Source: Phormidium sp. SL48-SHIP
GTDB taxonomy: Bacteria; Cyanobacteriota; Cyanobacteriia; Cyanobacteriales; Geitlerinemataceae
Length of the DNA stretch: 33,688 nucleotides
Direction of reading: 5' to 3'
NCBI GenBank assembly: GCA_004299065.1
Contig: SIHH01000011.1
Span: 1-33,688 of the forward strand
Of this stretch, positions 23,496 through 32,114 are shown one piece after another; the first letter of the stretch is position 1; the number at the start of each line of letters is the position of its first letter. The translations under genes were made by a program, and so were the position numbers. The notes under the pieces are model-generated. The model worked only from the letters and a program-made list of their open reading frames with translations, made no database searches and had not been told where the DNA came from.

Positions 23496-26138
23496 CTACA
23501 ACCAATTGCCGACCAAAATAAAAGGTGACCAATGGAACGGATGAGAATACTCCGGCGATCGCAACAACGTTAACTGAGCCTGACGAAGAGCCTCAGCTTT
23601 CGTCAATTGCGGTTGCTCCTGTAGAATCTGATAAAAGGTTTTCATCAACTGCGCCGTTGACAAATCCCCCACAGACCACAACGTCGCCAACGTACTTTGC
23701 GCCCCAGAGCGTACCGCAAACCCCGCCAACCCTAACGCGGCGCGATTATCTCCAGCCGCCGTTTGACAGGCACTCAGCACCAATAACTCAATCCCACTGG
23801 CCAGATTGGGATCTCGGGACTGTAACAACGCCGTCAGTTGATTCACATCCAACCGTCCATCCCAGGTGACCAAAAAGGTCTCATCGAGATCCGAACTAAA
23901 CTGGCCGTGGGTTGCCAAATGCAACACCGAGAACCGGCCCCGATTAAAACTTTCTTGCAAATCCGACGTGGTGAACGTTTCATTAATCAGCACATTCGCC
24001 GATAACTGTGCCGAAATTTGTTCAACTTCCTGCTCAACCCCCGGTAGAGCCGAGAACCCCTGACGAGACGCAGATAACCCACCCATCAGAACCGTTTTCT
24101 CAGTAACCAAACCCTGCTGGGCCTGAGATAACAACCGTAAACTCGGCGCAACAGCTAAGCCGTAGCGTTCAATCAAATACCCGTCCCCATCATGCAACAC
24201 CGCCATCGGTAAATTACGCAATTTGCCATCGAGAACAAAGACGAGGGTTTCGGGTTGCTGTTGACGCAGTTGTGGCTCTAGGGGGCGAATCAACCAATCA
24301 TAGAGCTGTTGGGACACCGCCAAACGGCGCGACTCGGGAAAAATTGGGTTTAATAGTTGCGCCAACTCATCGAGGCTTTGATTCACCTGCTCCTGAGGAA
24401 GCGCTGTTTCGGCATAACTCAGGGGCTGGCCCGGAATCGAGAGAATCACCGCCAATCGTTGGGGCAAAATGATGGGATAGAGGGTGGCTGCATCGGCGTC
24501 AATCTCATCAATGGCCACCGGCTGGGTATCTAAACAGGCTTCCCGGAAAAAGTCATCGAGTTCCGCCAATTGCAAAGCCTCGACCACTTCCCGAGCCTGT
24601 CGTAGATTGGCTTGGGGAATTTCGGCTTGGGGGCTATCTCGCGTTAGCAGTAAATCGACTAATTCACGATAGATGGGTTCAACCTGATCCCGGAAGGAAA
24701 ACTGAGCCTCGGGGTCAATACTGACGAGATCCTGGCGTAACCGTTGGATATTGACGATCGCACTGTTGTAAGCATCGATCGCCCCGGCGCGATCGTCACG
24801 CGCTCGTAAGATGCGTCCAAGCTGCCATTGCCAACGGGCTTGCAAATCCGACGCATCGAGAGCTTCACTCAAGGCCAACGCCCTTTTGGTGAGAGATTCG
24901 CTCTCGGACCATTGCTGATTTTGCTCATACAACTGTGCCAATTGTCCCATAGCATAGGCTTGCGCCCGGCGATCGCGAAGCGTACGGGAACCGTCATCGC
25001 CGAGGTTTTTTGCCTGTTCTACGGACTCGGCGAGCAATTGGGCGATGGGGTAGCGATAGGGGAGTAACGGGGCAATTTCAGCCTCTGAGGCGGCGCTCAG
25101 GAGGGGATTTAACCAAGCCTGGGCCAGATGAATGCGGGCATAGATACTGCGGCGACTTGCGGGTAAGTCTTGCAAGTCTGCTTGCAGGGAGGGGAATTGG
25201 TCCTGAAATTGAGCGATCGCCTCAGGGGTAGCGGTTTCGAGAAGCAGATGCCAACGATTGATTTGGGCCTCAATCCGAGTTAAAGGAGTCTCAGACCTCG
25301 CAGCTTGCTCATAATAGGAGAGAGCTTGCGCCACCTCTCCCCGCTGCCGAGCGACATTGCCTAAGGCCGTGAAAATGGGGCTGTGATCGAAGTCCTCGGC
25401 CAGCGAGTCAGCGGTGGTTAGACTCTCGCGAAGCACCTGATCGGCTTCGTTGCTGTTTCCCAGGGCAAGTAAGCTATTGCCTAAGTTCAGCAGGCCAATG
25501 ACCTTAATCTCGGAATTGGGGAAGCTTTGGAGGTGATCCAAGGCCTGATCGAGTTGCCGCCGCGATCGCCGATGATGGCCCAACAATTGTAAGCCCTGAG
25601 CGCGGGAGACTTGAGTGGCCAAAACCCCTAAATCATCCTCGGCTTGAGCATACCAATCGGCGGCCTGTTCCCAAGCCTCAATGGCAGCTTCCCCTTGTCC
25701 TTGGTGATAATGAAGCGTTGCCAGACTATTAAACATACGACCATAGACATGAGCGGCCCGAGGATCATCCGCTGCATCCTCTAGGCTGGCTTGGGCCTGA
25801 TTTAAGCGCGATTGAGCGATCTGCCATTGGCCGAGATCCCCCGCCGCTGTTGCCAAATAGGTGTGAGCCAGAGCTTGCTGTACTGGGACTTGCAGCCGTT
25901 GCGAGAGTTGGAGCGCTTCCTCCCAGGCGGCGATGGCCGCCTCAATCTGTCCCGCCTCATAGCGATCGCGCCCCAAGTCCATCCAGGTGGCAATGGAGGA
26001 ATCAGAGACATCAGACTCAGAAACAGGAGACGGGGACTGAGCCAGACTCGGGTGAGGCAAACTTGAGAGAATCACCACAAGACTACAGGCGATCGCCCCC
26101 ATTAACAGGTGACGAACCATTCGTTGAGAACCAATCAT
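23496..26138 (-). CDS. Exported TPR-CHAT (caspase-like) protein
   Basis: From ATG 26138 the protein has 880 residues. A signal peptide (LLMGAIACSLVVILSSLPHPSLAQ) is followed by TPR-type repeats from about 50 to 450 (ATWMDLGRDRYEAGQIEAAIAAWEEAL, ALSYYEQAA and others), a linker, and a CHAT domain about 560-880. The catalytic pair is His744 in HLATHGQF and Cys791 in LSACQTA, and it ends HPFHWSPFILVGNWL. CHAT proteins are caspase/gingipain-clan proteases; TPR-CHAT forms occur in regulated protein cleavage systems, where the TPR part binds a regulator or substrate. Export to the periplasm or outside is predicted here. A TTG at 26171 would extend it by 11 residues. It is divergent from the PatA-like gene. 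Confidence 0.92.
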   Translation of the reverse strand: MIGSQRMVRHLLMGAIACSLVVILSSLPHPSLAQSPSPVSESDVSDSSIATWMDLGRDRYEAGQIEAAIAAWEEALQLSQRLQVPVQQALAHTYLATAAGDLGQWQIAQSRLNQAQASLEDAADDPRAAHVYGRMFNSLATLHYHQGQGEAAIEAWEQAADWYAQAEDDLGVLATQVSRAQGLQLLGHHRRSRRQLDQALDHLQSFPNSEIKVIGLLNLGNSLLALGNSNEADQVLRESLTTADSLAEDFDHSPIFTALGNVARQRGEVAQALSYYEQAARSETPLTRIEAQINRWHLLLETATPEAIAQFQDQFPSLQADLQDLPASRRSIYARIHLAQAWLNPLLSAASEAEIAPLLPYRYPIAQLLAESVEQAKNLGDDGSRTLRDRRAQAYAMGQLAQLYEQNQQWSESESLTKRALALSEALDASDLQARWQWQLGRILRARDDRAGAIDAYNSAIVNIQRLRQDLVSIDPEAQFSFRDQVEPIYRELVDLLLTRDSPQAEIPQANLRQAREVVEALQLAELDDFFREACLDTQPVAIDEIDADAATLYPIILPQRLAVILSIPGQPLSYAETALPQEQVNQSLDELAQLLNPIFPESRRLAVSQQLYDWLIRPLEPQLRQQQPETLVFVLDGKLRNLPMAVLHDGDGYLIERYGLAVAPSLRLLSQAQQGLVTEKTVLMGGLSASRQGFSALPGVEQEVEQISAQLSANVLINETFTTSDLQESFNRGRFSVLHLATHGQFSSDLDETFLVTWDGRLDVNQLTALLQSRDPNLASGIELLVLSACQTAAGDNRAALGLAGFAVRSGAQSTLATLWSVGDLSTAQLMKTFYQILQEQPQLTKAEALRQAQLTLLRSPEYSHPFHWSPFILVGNWL

Positions 26139-26530
26139 GAGGGTATTAAAGACGATTAAATTGGACTTCAATGAGACGATTTACGGAACCATCGCGGCGT
26201 TGAGCCTGCACCCGAGTTAAGCCAACGCCCGCCGTGACTCAAACAACAGTCAATCCAGCATAGCCGAAGTTCGATCGCGATCGCCCTGAGAATACCCTGA
26301 CGGAAACTCTCCAGAACATCCGGAACAATGTTGAACCCTCAACCGTCGGGAACGGCCAGACCTTGCCGTCAACAGCCGTCATTCGCGGCGATTTAAGAAA
26401 CAGGGAATCCCATTCTCGCGTTTTATCGGCAATTTTCAGGGAACGACTGGGCTATTTTTCTTAAGATCTTGCCCCCGCACAATCACTGATCCCGTCCCCA
26501 TCATCTAGGGGAATTTACGGATAGGAATTC
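26139..26530. other. Non-coding divergent intergenic region
   Basis: About 390 bases separate the TPR-CHAT and PatA-like genes. It must hold both promoters. HIP1-like sites occur near 26272-26284. I saw no gene, RNA or convincing hexamer pair. Confidence 0.55.
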
Positions 26531-27766
26531 GTGATTCTACGGCACTACAATAAAGCCAGACATTACTTCTACCTTGCCATCATGGTCTGCGATTTACCCG
26601 GTGTAAACACCCTCCTTAGGGCGTTTACAGATATCCATACCGCCACGAAAACCGGAAAACTTAGCTTAACTCTTCAAGGAGAACAGTGGCATTACTACTT
26701 TCTCGACGGCCGCTTTCTCTTTGCCTCAGGCGGCCCCCATCGGGTGCGTCGTTGGCAACGGGCCTTAAATCGTCACTGTCCCCATTGGCGCATCGACATC
26801 CAGGGCGGAATCCCCAAGGGATTATGGGAATATCAACTTCTCCATCGTGCCGTATCGAGTGGTTCCCTCGAAGTCAGCACCGGCAAAGCCATTTTAGCCG
26901 CGATCGCCGCTGAAGTCCTCTTTACCAGCCTGCGGCCGACGGACATCACCTGTCAATGGACGCCCTCTCATCACCCCCCCCAGCATGAATCGCGACTGGC
27001 CTTATCCCCCAAAGAATTTCGGCGTTTATTTGACTCCGTTTTGGGGCTATGGCAACAATGGCAAGGATTGGGCTTAACCTACATTAGCCCCGATCACGCC
27101 GCCCTCTGGACGGGCAAAACTAGGGATTCTAAACACGCCTTAACCACCCGCTCGGCCCGGACCTTTTTTAACGGACAATATACCCTGTGGGACATTGCCC
27201 AACGGCAACGGCGATCGCTGAGTGATCTCACCCGCACCCTGCATCATTTTATCAATCAAGGAACCCTACAACTGCGAGATATCGGCGATTTACCCTCACC
27301 CATCGAACAAATGCAGATGGTGGCCGCCGCCGTCGCGCCTCCTCGTCGTACCATTGCCTATATTGACGACAGTGCCACCGCTGGGGCGTATCTGCGCCAG
27401 ATTATCGAGCCACAAGGGTTTGAATTGATGTTTATTCAAAACCCATTACAAGACTTACCCCTATTATTAAAACAACAACCGGAATTAATTTTTTTAGATC
27501 TAAATATGCCCTTGATTCACGGTTGTGATTTCTGTAGCTTCTTACGCAAAACCTCTATTTTTCAGGCCACCCCCATTGTTATCCTAACCAACAGTGATGG
27601 AACCGTCGATCGCCTTCGCGCCAACATCTCTGGGGCCTCAGAATTTCTCGCTAAACCGGCCCAACGGCGGGATGTACTACAAGTCCTCGATAAATATATT
27701 CAGTCGATGCCCCTGACCTCGGCCAACGGGCAATTGTTTAACAGCCATCGCTCAACTGTCGGATGA
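26531..27766 (+). CDS. PatA-like response regulator (DUF4388 + REC)
   Basis: The 411-residue protein has an N-terminal PatA/DUF4388 domain (LLRAFTDIHTATKTGKLSLTLQ ... YYFLDGRFLFASGG), a middle region with a winged-helix-like QRQRRSLSDLTRTLHHFINQGTL, and a C-terminal receiver domain. The receiver has D279/D280 (YIDDS), phospho-acceptor D323 (IFLDLNMP) and K375 (FLAKPAQ), so it should be phosphorylated. This layout is that of PatA, PixG and similar cyanobacterial regulators of heterocyst pattern, pili and phototaxis. A cognate kinase is not in the window; the PilT-type gene lies 8 kb away. GTG 26531 has a weak AGGA upstream; ATG 26582 is an alternative start that trims an unusual N-terminus. 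Confidence 0.88.
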   Translation: MILRHYNKARHYFYLAIMVCDLPGVNTLLRAFTDIHTATKTGKLSLTLQGEQWHYYFLDGRFLFASGGPHRVRRWQRALNRHCPHWRIDIQGGIPKGLWEYQLLHRAVSSGSLEVSTGKAILAAIAAEVLFTSLRPTDITCQWTPSHHPPQHESRLALSPKEFRRLFDSVLGLWQQWQGLGLTYISPDHAALWTGKTRDSKHALTTRSARTFFNGQYTLWDIAQRQRRSLSDLTRTLHHFINQGTLQLRDIGDLPSPIEQMQMVAAAVAPPRRTIAYIDDSATAGAYLRQIIEPQGFELMFIQNPLQDLPLLLKQQPELIFLDLNMPLIHGCDFCSFLRKTSIFQATPIVILTNSDGTVDRLRANISGASEFLAKPAQRRDVLQVLDKYIQSMPLTSANGQLFNSHRSTVG

Positions 27767-27821
27767 ACTGTACGATGAACTGTACGATGATCTTGATGCT
27801 AGGAGTCAGGATGTTGCCCTT

Positions 27822-29402
27822 ATGTCTATCGAGAAGTCTATCGAGTTCAACCGCGATCGCATCATCGTCAACGCCTCGGACATGGCCGCGATCGAAACAC
27901 GCCTCTTTGACGCCGGATTTCCCGTGGCCGCCCTCATGGAGAAAGTGGCCGGCCGCATCGCCCAATGGCTCAGCCAGTGGCTGCAACAGACCGCCAACGA
28001 GTACCCCAACCGGCCTCAGATTGGGGTACTCGTTGGCCCCGGTCATAATGGCGGCGATGCCCTCGTTGTAGCCCGAGAATTGTGGTTACAGGGCTATCCC
28101 ATCTGCCTCTATCGCCCCTTAGACAAAGCCAAATCCCTCACCCAAGCCCATCTCAACTATGCCCAATCCCTGGGGATTCCCATCCTTGATACTTACGACG
28201 ATCTCAAATCCTGCCATCTCATCCTCGATGGCCTATTTGGCTTTGGGCAAACTCGCCCCCTAGAGGGAGACTTAGCCCAACTGGTGACCTGGCTCAACCA
28301 ACAGCCGCAACCCTGTATTAGCATTGATATTCCCTCAGGCCTGCACACCGATACCGGGGAGGTGTTAGGGGTGGCCCTGCGGGCCGAGGTGACCCTTTGT
28401 TTAGGACTCTGGAAACGGGGACTCCTTTGCGATCGCGCCCTGGAGTATGTCGGCCAAGTCCAACGCATCGATTTCGATATTCCCCAAGCTGACATCGAAG
28501 CGGTTTTAGGTCCATCTCCGGCCTGGCAACGAATCACCTCAGATTGGGCCAAACAGGCTCTCCCCCTACCTCGCGCCCAATCAACCCATAAATATCAACA
28601 GGGCCATCTGTTACTCATCGCCGGTTCAGGTCAATATGCCGGTGCTGCCATCTTAGCGGCCTTGGGAGCGCGAGCCAGTGGCGTGGGCATGGTGACTCTC
28701 GCGGTTCCTGAGTCTCTTAAACCGCTCCTCAATGCCCAACTTCCCGAAGCCTTAGTCCTCAGCTGTCCCGAAACCCCTGACGGGGCGATCGCCCAACTTC
28801 CCTCAGACATCGACCTAAGCCGCTATGATGCGATCGCCCTCGGTCCAGGCCTAACCCAAAACAGCCCCTCTTTACTCCAGCAAAGCCTTCAACATCGCGC
28901 TCCCCTCATTCTCGATGCCGATGGTCTAAATCTCCTGGCCGCCGCCTCAGACTGGCAACAGGGACAACCCGAGACGACATTTTGGCGTAACCACCCCCTC
29001 ATCCTCACCCCTCATCCCGGAGAATTTCGCCGCCTCTTTCCCAACCTATCTCAGCCCTCTCCCCCTGAGGCCGCCCAACAGGCCGCCAAACAGTCCGGGG
29101 CCATCTTAGTGCTTAAAGGAGCGCGAGTGGCGATCGCCACCCCCGAGGGCCAGGTTCACATGAACCCCCACAGTACCCCCGCCCTAGCCCGAGGTGGCTC
29201 AGGAGATGTCCTAACCGGGCTAATCGGGGGGCTAGTTGCCACGGGAGCGCGTCAACAGCATCCCCTCCCATCCCTCGTCGCCGCAGCGGTCTGGTGGCAC
29301 GCACAAGGGGCGTTACAGGCTCAAAAACAACGGAGTTCCCTGGGGGTGGATGCCTCGACGTTGGCTCAAACTCTTCCCGATGTTCTCGGCCGTGAACCTT
29401 AA
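27822..29402 (+). CDS. nnrDE: Bifunctional NAD(P)H-hydrate epimerase / dehydratase
   Basis: The 526-residue fusion repairs damaged NAD(P)H hydrates. The N-terminal epimerase (about 1-215) shows VGPGHNGGDALVVARELWLQGY and ISIDIPSGLHTDTGEV. The C-terminal ADP- or ATP-dependent dehydratase (about 225-526) shows LLIAGSGQYAGAAILAALGA, LILTPHPGEFRRLFP, and ARGGSGDVLTGLIGGL. Both are the family signatures, and the length is normal for the fused bacterial form. A short GATGAACTGTAC direct repeat occurs twice just upstream (27762-27785), overlapping the end of the PatA-like gene. It stands between a regulator and a CHAT gene and is presumably housekeeping. Confidence 0.95.
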   Translation: MSIEKSIEFNRDRIIVNASDMAAIETRLFDAGFPVAALMEKVAGRIAQWLSQWLQQTANEYPNRPQIGVLVGPGHNGGDALVVARELWLQGYPICLYRPLDKAKSLTQAHLNYAQSLGIPILDTYDDLKSCHLILDGLFGFGQTRPLEGDLAQLVTWLNQQPQPCISIDIPSGLHTDTGEVLGVALRAEVTLCLGLWKRGLLCDRALEYVGQVQRIDFDIPQADIEAVLGPSPAWQRITSDWAKQALPLPRAQSTHKYQQGHLLLIAGSGQYAGAAILAALGARASGVGMVTLAVPESLKPLLNAQLPEALVLSCPETPDGAIAQLPSDIDLSRYDAIALGPGLTQNSPSLLQQSLQHRAPLILDADGLNLLAAASDWQQGQPETTFWRNHPLILTPHPGEFRRLFPNLSQPSPPEAAQQAAKQSGAILVLKGARVAIATPEGQVHMNPHSTPALARGGSGDVLTGLIGGLVATGARQQHPLPSLVAAAVWWHAQGALQAQKQRSSLGVDASTLAQTLPDVLGREP

Positions 29403-29451
29403 ATAAGACTCGCTAGGATAGGGGGAAATTTAATTAACCCATCAAGAGATC

Positions 29452-30762
29452 ATGATATTTAAAGTCCTACAACGGTCTACGCTGACCCTGGTGACGCTGA
29501 TGAGTCTGACGTCGAGCGGTTGGCCCCCAAGAGCTGACGATACCCAGGCCCTGATTGAACGTTGGCAAACCCTGGAAAATAGCTGGGAAGAGGACTATTC
29601 CGAGTATTTTGGCCGCTCTCTGAGCGATCGCCCTCCGGTGTTTGAGGAGATGATTGAGATATTGGCCCAACAATCGCTGGCCAATCGTCAAACCTCAGCC
29701 ATTCTCTATGCGATTCCCCATGACGAGGAATTAGAACTGATTTTAGCCACCTCAAGCGGGGTGGCGGTTCAGGTTCGGGTTCCGGTGACGCAGCAGGAAC
29801 TACTCGCTCAGGCCCGCGAGTTTGAACATGAACTGATTAACCCGAGACGACGTCGCAGCACCGCCTATAAGACGGTAGCCCAACAACTCTACGATTGGCT
29901 CGTCGCCCCGTTAGAGGAGCAACTTGAGGCCGAGGGGATTGAACAGATTATTTTCTCCTTAGGGGAAGGCCTACGCACCTTACCGATGGCCGCCCTTCAT
30001 GATGGTGAGGGCTTTTTGATTGAACGCTATAGTTTAGGGAGGATTCCCGGCTATCTGTTGATGGACGCTGAACCGCGATCGCTGCAACCGGCCCAAGTCT
30101 TAGCCATGGGAGCCTCCCAGTTTTCCGATGCTGCCCCCTTACCCGCTGTTCCCCTGGAACTCGCCTCGATTGTGCCACGACTCTGGCAGGGCAACAGTTT
30201 CCTCAATGACGGATTTACCCTGGCCAATTTGCAACACCAACGCCAGGAAGGACACTACAGTATCATCCACCTAGCCACTCATGCTCAGTTTCAACCGGGG
30301 AACGCCGACAACTCCTATCTGACGTTCTGGGATCAACGAGTCTCCCTGAATCGCCTGGGGGAGTTAGATTGGACGAGTCCTCCAGTGGAGTTATTAGTCT
30401 TGAGTGCCTGTTCGACGGCTCGGGGCGATACCCAGGCGGAGTTGGGGTTTGCGGGATTGGCGGTTCAGTTGGGGATTCCCACCGTATTAGCCAGTCTTTG
30501 GGCCGTCAGTGATGTGGGAACCCTGTTACTGATGACGGAGTTTTACGAGCAACTGAAAACCGCCCCCAATCCGGCGGTTGCTCTGCGTCGTAGTCAATTA
30601 GCGGCCCTGCGAGGGGATTTGGACTTTACGCCCCCACCGATGAGCGATAATTTACCGGCAGGAACCTTAGTGGGGTCTCCTTTGCCTGAGAATGTAGAGC
30701 GTTTCGATGTCTCTCATCCCTACTACTGGTCAGCGTTCACCAATATCGGAAATCCTTGGTAG
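29452..30762 (+). CDS. Exported short CHAT-domain protein
   Basis: The 436-residue protein has an N-terminal signal-like segment (VLQRSTLTLVTLMSLTSSGWPPRA), a short helical region, and a CHAT domain filling most of the rest. The catalytic pair is His277 in HLATHAQF and Cys320 in LSACSTA. The usual Gly after the His is Ala here, the one deviation seen. It ends SHPYYWSAFTNIGNPW. From about residue 70 on it parallels the C-terminal 400 residues of the TPS-CHAT protein, sharing LPMAALHDGEGFLIERY, QVLAMGAS and AELGFAGLAV, so the two are paralogues. It lacks the TPS and TPR parts. Confidence 0.9.
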   Translation: MIFKVLQRSTLTLVTLMSLTSSGWPPRADDTQALIERWQTLENSWEEDYSEYFGRSLSDRPPVFEEMIEILAQQSLANRQTSAILYAIPHDEELELILATSSGVAVQVRVPVTQQELLAQAREFEHELINPRRRRSTAYKTVAQQLYDWLVAPLEEQLEAEGIEQIIFSLGEGLRTLPMAALHDGEGFLIERYSLGRIPGYLLMDAEPRSLQPAQVLAMGASQFSDAAPLPAVPLELASIVPRLWQGNSFLNDGFTLANLQHQRQEGHYSIIHLATHAQFQPGNADNSYLTFWDQRVSLNRLGELDWTSPPVELLVLSACSTARGDTQAELGFAGLAVQLGIPTVLASLWAVSDVGTLLLMTEFYEQLKTAPNPAVALRRSQLAALRGDLDFTPPPMSDNLPAGTLVGSPLPENVERFDVSHPYYWSAFTNIGNPW

Positions 30763-30884
30763 TATTGGGGGTTAGACGGAGGTTTCTCGGATTTCGGTGG
30801 ACAATTCTCGACCTGGCACATTGACAGGCCGCATCCGTCGGTTCAAGATTAAAGTTATTCACTGATTGTCGATTAAGCGATTAA

Positions 30885-30915
30885 CGGACTTGGAACCCCC
30901 GTCCGGTAATTTTTT
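30885..30915 (+). terminator. Weak possible terminator
   Basis: CGGAC (30885-30889) pairs with GTCCG (30901-30905), followed after four bases by six T. The stem is only 5 bp and it lies 120 bases after the CHAT stop and just before the hydroxylase gene. Confidence 0.35.
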
Positions 30916-30947
30916 ACAAAACACTTGACAAGGAAAAGGAGTTGTGT

Positions 30948-31433
30948 ATGTGGACTGCGATCGCCGTTGGGATATTAGCATTTATCTTTTCGAGCTTTGT
31001 TGAGTATTGGATTCATCGGCTGATGCACCATTCTCCTCGTTTCGGGGAACGTCACCGAGATCATCATCGCCGCAACGAAGGACAAGGCGTTGTTTGGGAG
31101 TTTCGCGATTATGTCAAAGGTGCGGCGATCGCCATGCTGTTACCCTTCGCCATTTCCCTCAATGTCGGCTTGGGTTGGCTGATTGGGGCCTTAGCCTTTG
31201 CCCTCTTTTCCGCCTACGCTCACCAGTTACAACATGAGAACCCCAGAAAATGTTTCTGGATGTCGATGCCGGTTCATTACGTCCATCACAAATATCAGAT
31301 GTGGCATCACAACTTCGGCTTAGCCGTCGATTGGTGGGATTACGTCTTTGGAACCTATAAAAAAGTTGATTGGCTCGCCGACGAAGATCCCCAAGTTCCG
31401 CAACGGGGCTACTTAGAATTGCAATGGTGGTAA
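30948..31433 (+). CDS. Fatty acid hydroxylase / sterol desaturase family membrane protein
   Basis: From ATG 30948, six bases after AAAAGGAG, the protein has 161 residues. The di-iron histidine clusters are all present: EYWIHRLMHH, ERHRDHHRRN, SAYAHQLQHEN and VHYVHHKYQMWHHN. Hydrophobic helices lie at about 1-18, 63-82 and 84-100. The size and pattern fit a compact FA_hydroxylase family member, which inserts hydroxyl groups into lipid chains or carotenoids; the exact substrate is unknown. An Mpo1-like gene follows 126 bases downstream. A start at TTG 30942 is possible but ATG has the better spacing. Confidence 0.88.
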   Translation: MWTAIAVGILAFIFSSFVEYWIHRLMHHSPRFGERHRDHHRRNEGQGVVWEFRDYVKGAAIAMLLPFAISLNVGLGWLIGALAFALFSAYAHQLQHENPRKCFWMSMPVHYVHHKYQMWHHNFGLAVDWWDYVFGTYKKVDWLADEDPQVPQRGYLELQWW

Positions 31434-31490
31434 GTGGTGTTAGTGATGGTATCGTAGTCGCCATCTAACCATCGCCATTTTAAGTTGAAA

Positions 31491-31537
31491 CCCGACGTTC
31501 AACCGAACTTCAACCGAACGTTCAAGCAAACGTTTAA
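31491..31537. repeat. Four 11-12-bp iterated units (core ACGTTCAA)
   Basis: CCCGACGTTCAA, CCGAACTTCAA, CCGAACGTTCAA and GCAAACGTTTAA run in tandem just upstream of the DUF962 gene. GAACGTTC and AAACGTTT are palindromes, so this may be an iterated binding site. The array ends about 20 bases before the start codon. Confidence 0.6.
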
Positions 31538-31559
31538 TCTGTGTAAGGAGTCATATCTG

Positions 31560-31874
31560 ATGAGTATTTTACAAGAAGCCAAAACCCATTTTGAGGCGAG
31601 TCATCAACATCCCATCAATCAGGTCTTGCACCATATCACCAACTTTTTAGCCCTTTCTGCTATTGGATTGTTATGGTTTAATCCCAAAATTAGCATTGTC
31701 TTTTTGGTGATTAGTCAAATTTTTGCCTGGGGCGGTCATGCCGTATTTGAGAAAAATCACCCCGCCTTTTTTAAGTATCCTGGCATTACCATTTTGGCGT
31801 CATTTGCCTGGTCATTTGAACGCTGGTTTGGCTTTCGTCAGTTGCTCGTGAAAGGCGATCGCAACCCCGTTTAA
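31560..31874 (+). CDS. Mpo1-like (DUF962) membrane protein
   Basis: From ATG 31560, preceded by TAAGGAG about 12 bases upstream, the protein has 104 residues. Two or three hydrophobic segments are visible (ALSAIGLLWFNP, SIVFLVISQIFAW, ITILASFAW). The family motifs HPINQVLHHITN and GGHAVFEKNHPAFF carry the conserved histidines. Yeast Mpo1, from this family, is an iron-dependent dioxygenase acting on 2-hydroxy fatty acids; bacterial members are little studied. The upstream neighbour is a fatty-acid hydroxylase-like protein, so the two may act in sequence. An upstream in-frame extension overlaps the iterated repeats and is rejected. Confidence 0.8.
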   Translation: MSILQEAKTHFEASHQHPINQVLHHITNFLALSAIGLLWFNPKISIVFLVISQIFAWGGHAVFEKNHPAFFKYPGITILASFAWSFERWFGFRQLLVKGDRNPV

Positions 31875-31892
31875 TGGAGGCTGGGGCAATAG

Positions 31893-31929
31893 TATGTGCC
31901 AATTATGTGCCAATTAAAAATATGGCACA
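31893..31929. repeat. 11-bp direct repeat and inverted TGGCACA
   Basis: TATGTGCCAAT occurs twice in tandem (31893-31914), then TGGCACA at 31923-31929 forms an inverted match to the second copy's TGTGCCA. This may be an operator or a weak hairpin; no T tract follows. The rest of the gap before the amidohydrolase gene has a CAAAACC ... GGTTTTG inverted repeat near 32030-32056. Confidence 0.55.
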
Positions 31930-32114
31930 AACAGCCCTCTAGCCGTCCCATTAAGCTGCTCAAAAGTGACCCAACAGGGGCAACCTTGTTATCTGCCAGA
32001 AAATCCGCTATCTTCAGATAGGCTTTTTGCAAAACCGACTCCTATCTTAAAGGTTTTGTTAGAATCCTGGCATTCATTTTCATTTATTCCATTTTCACTG
32101 GACAGAACAACATT

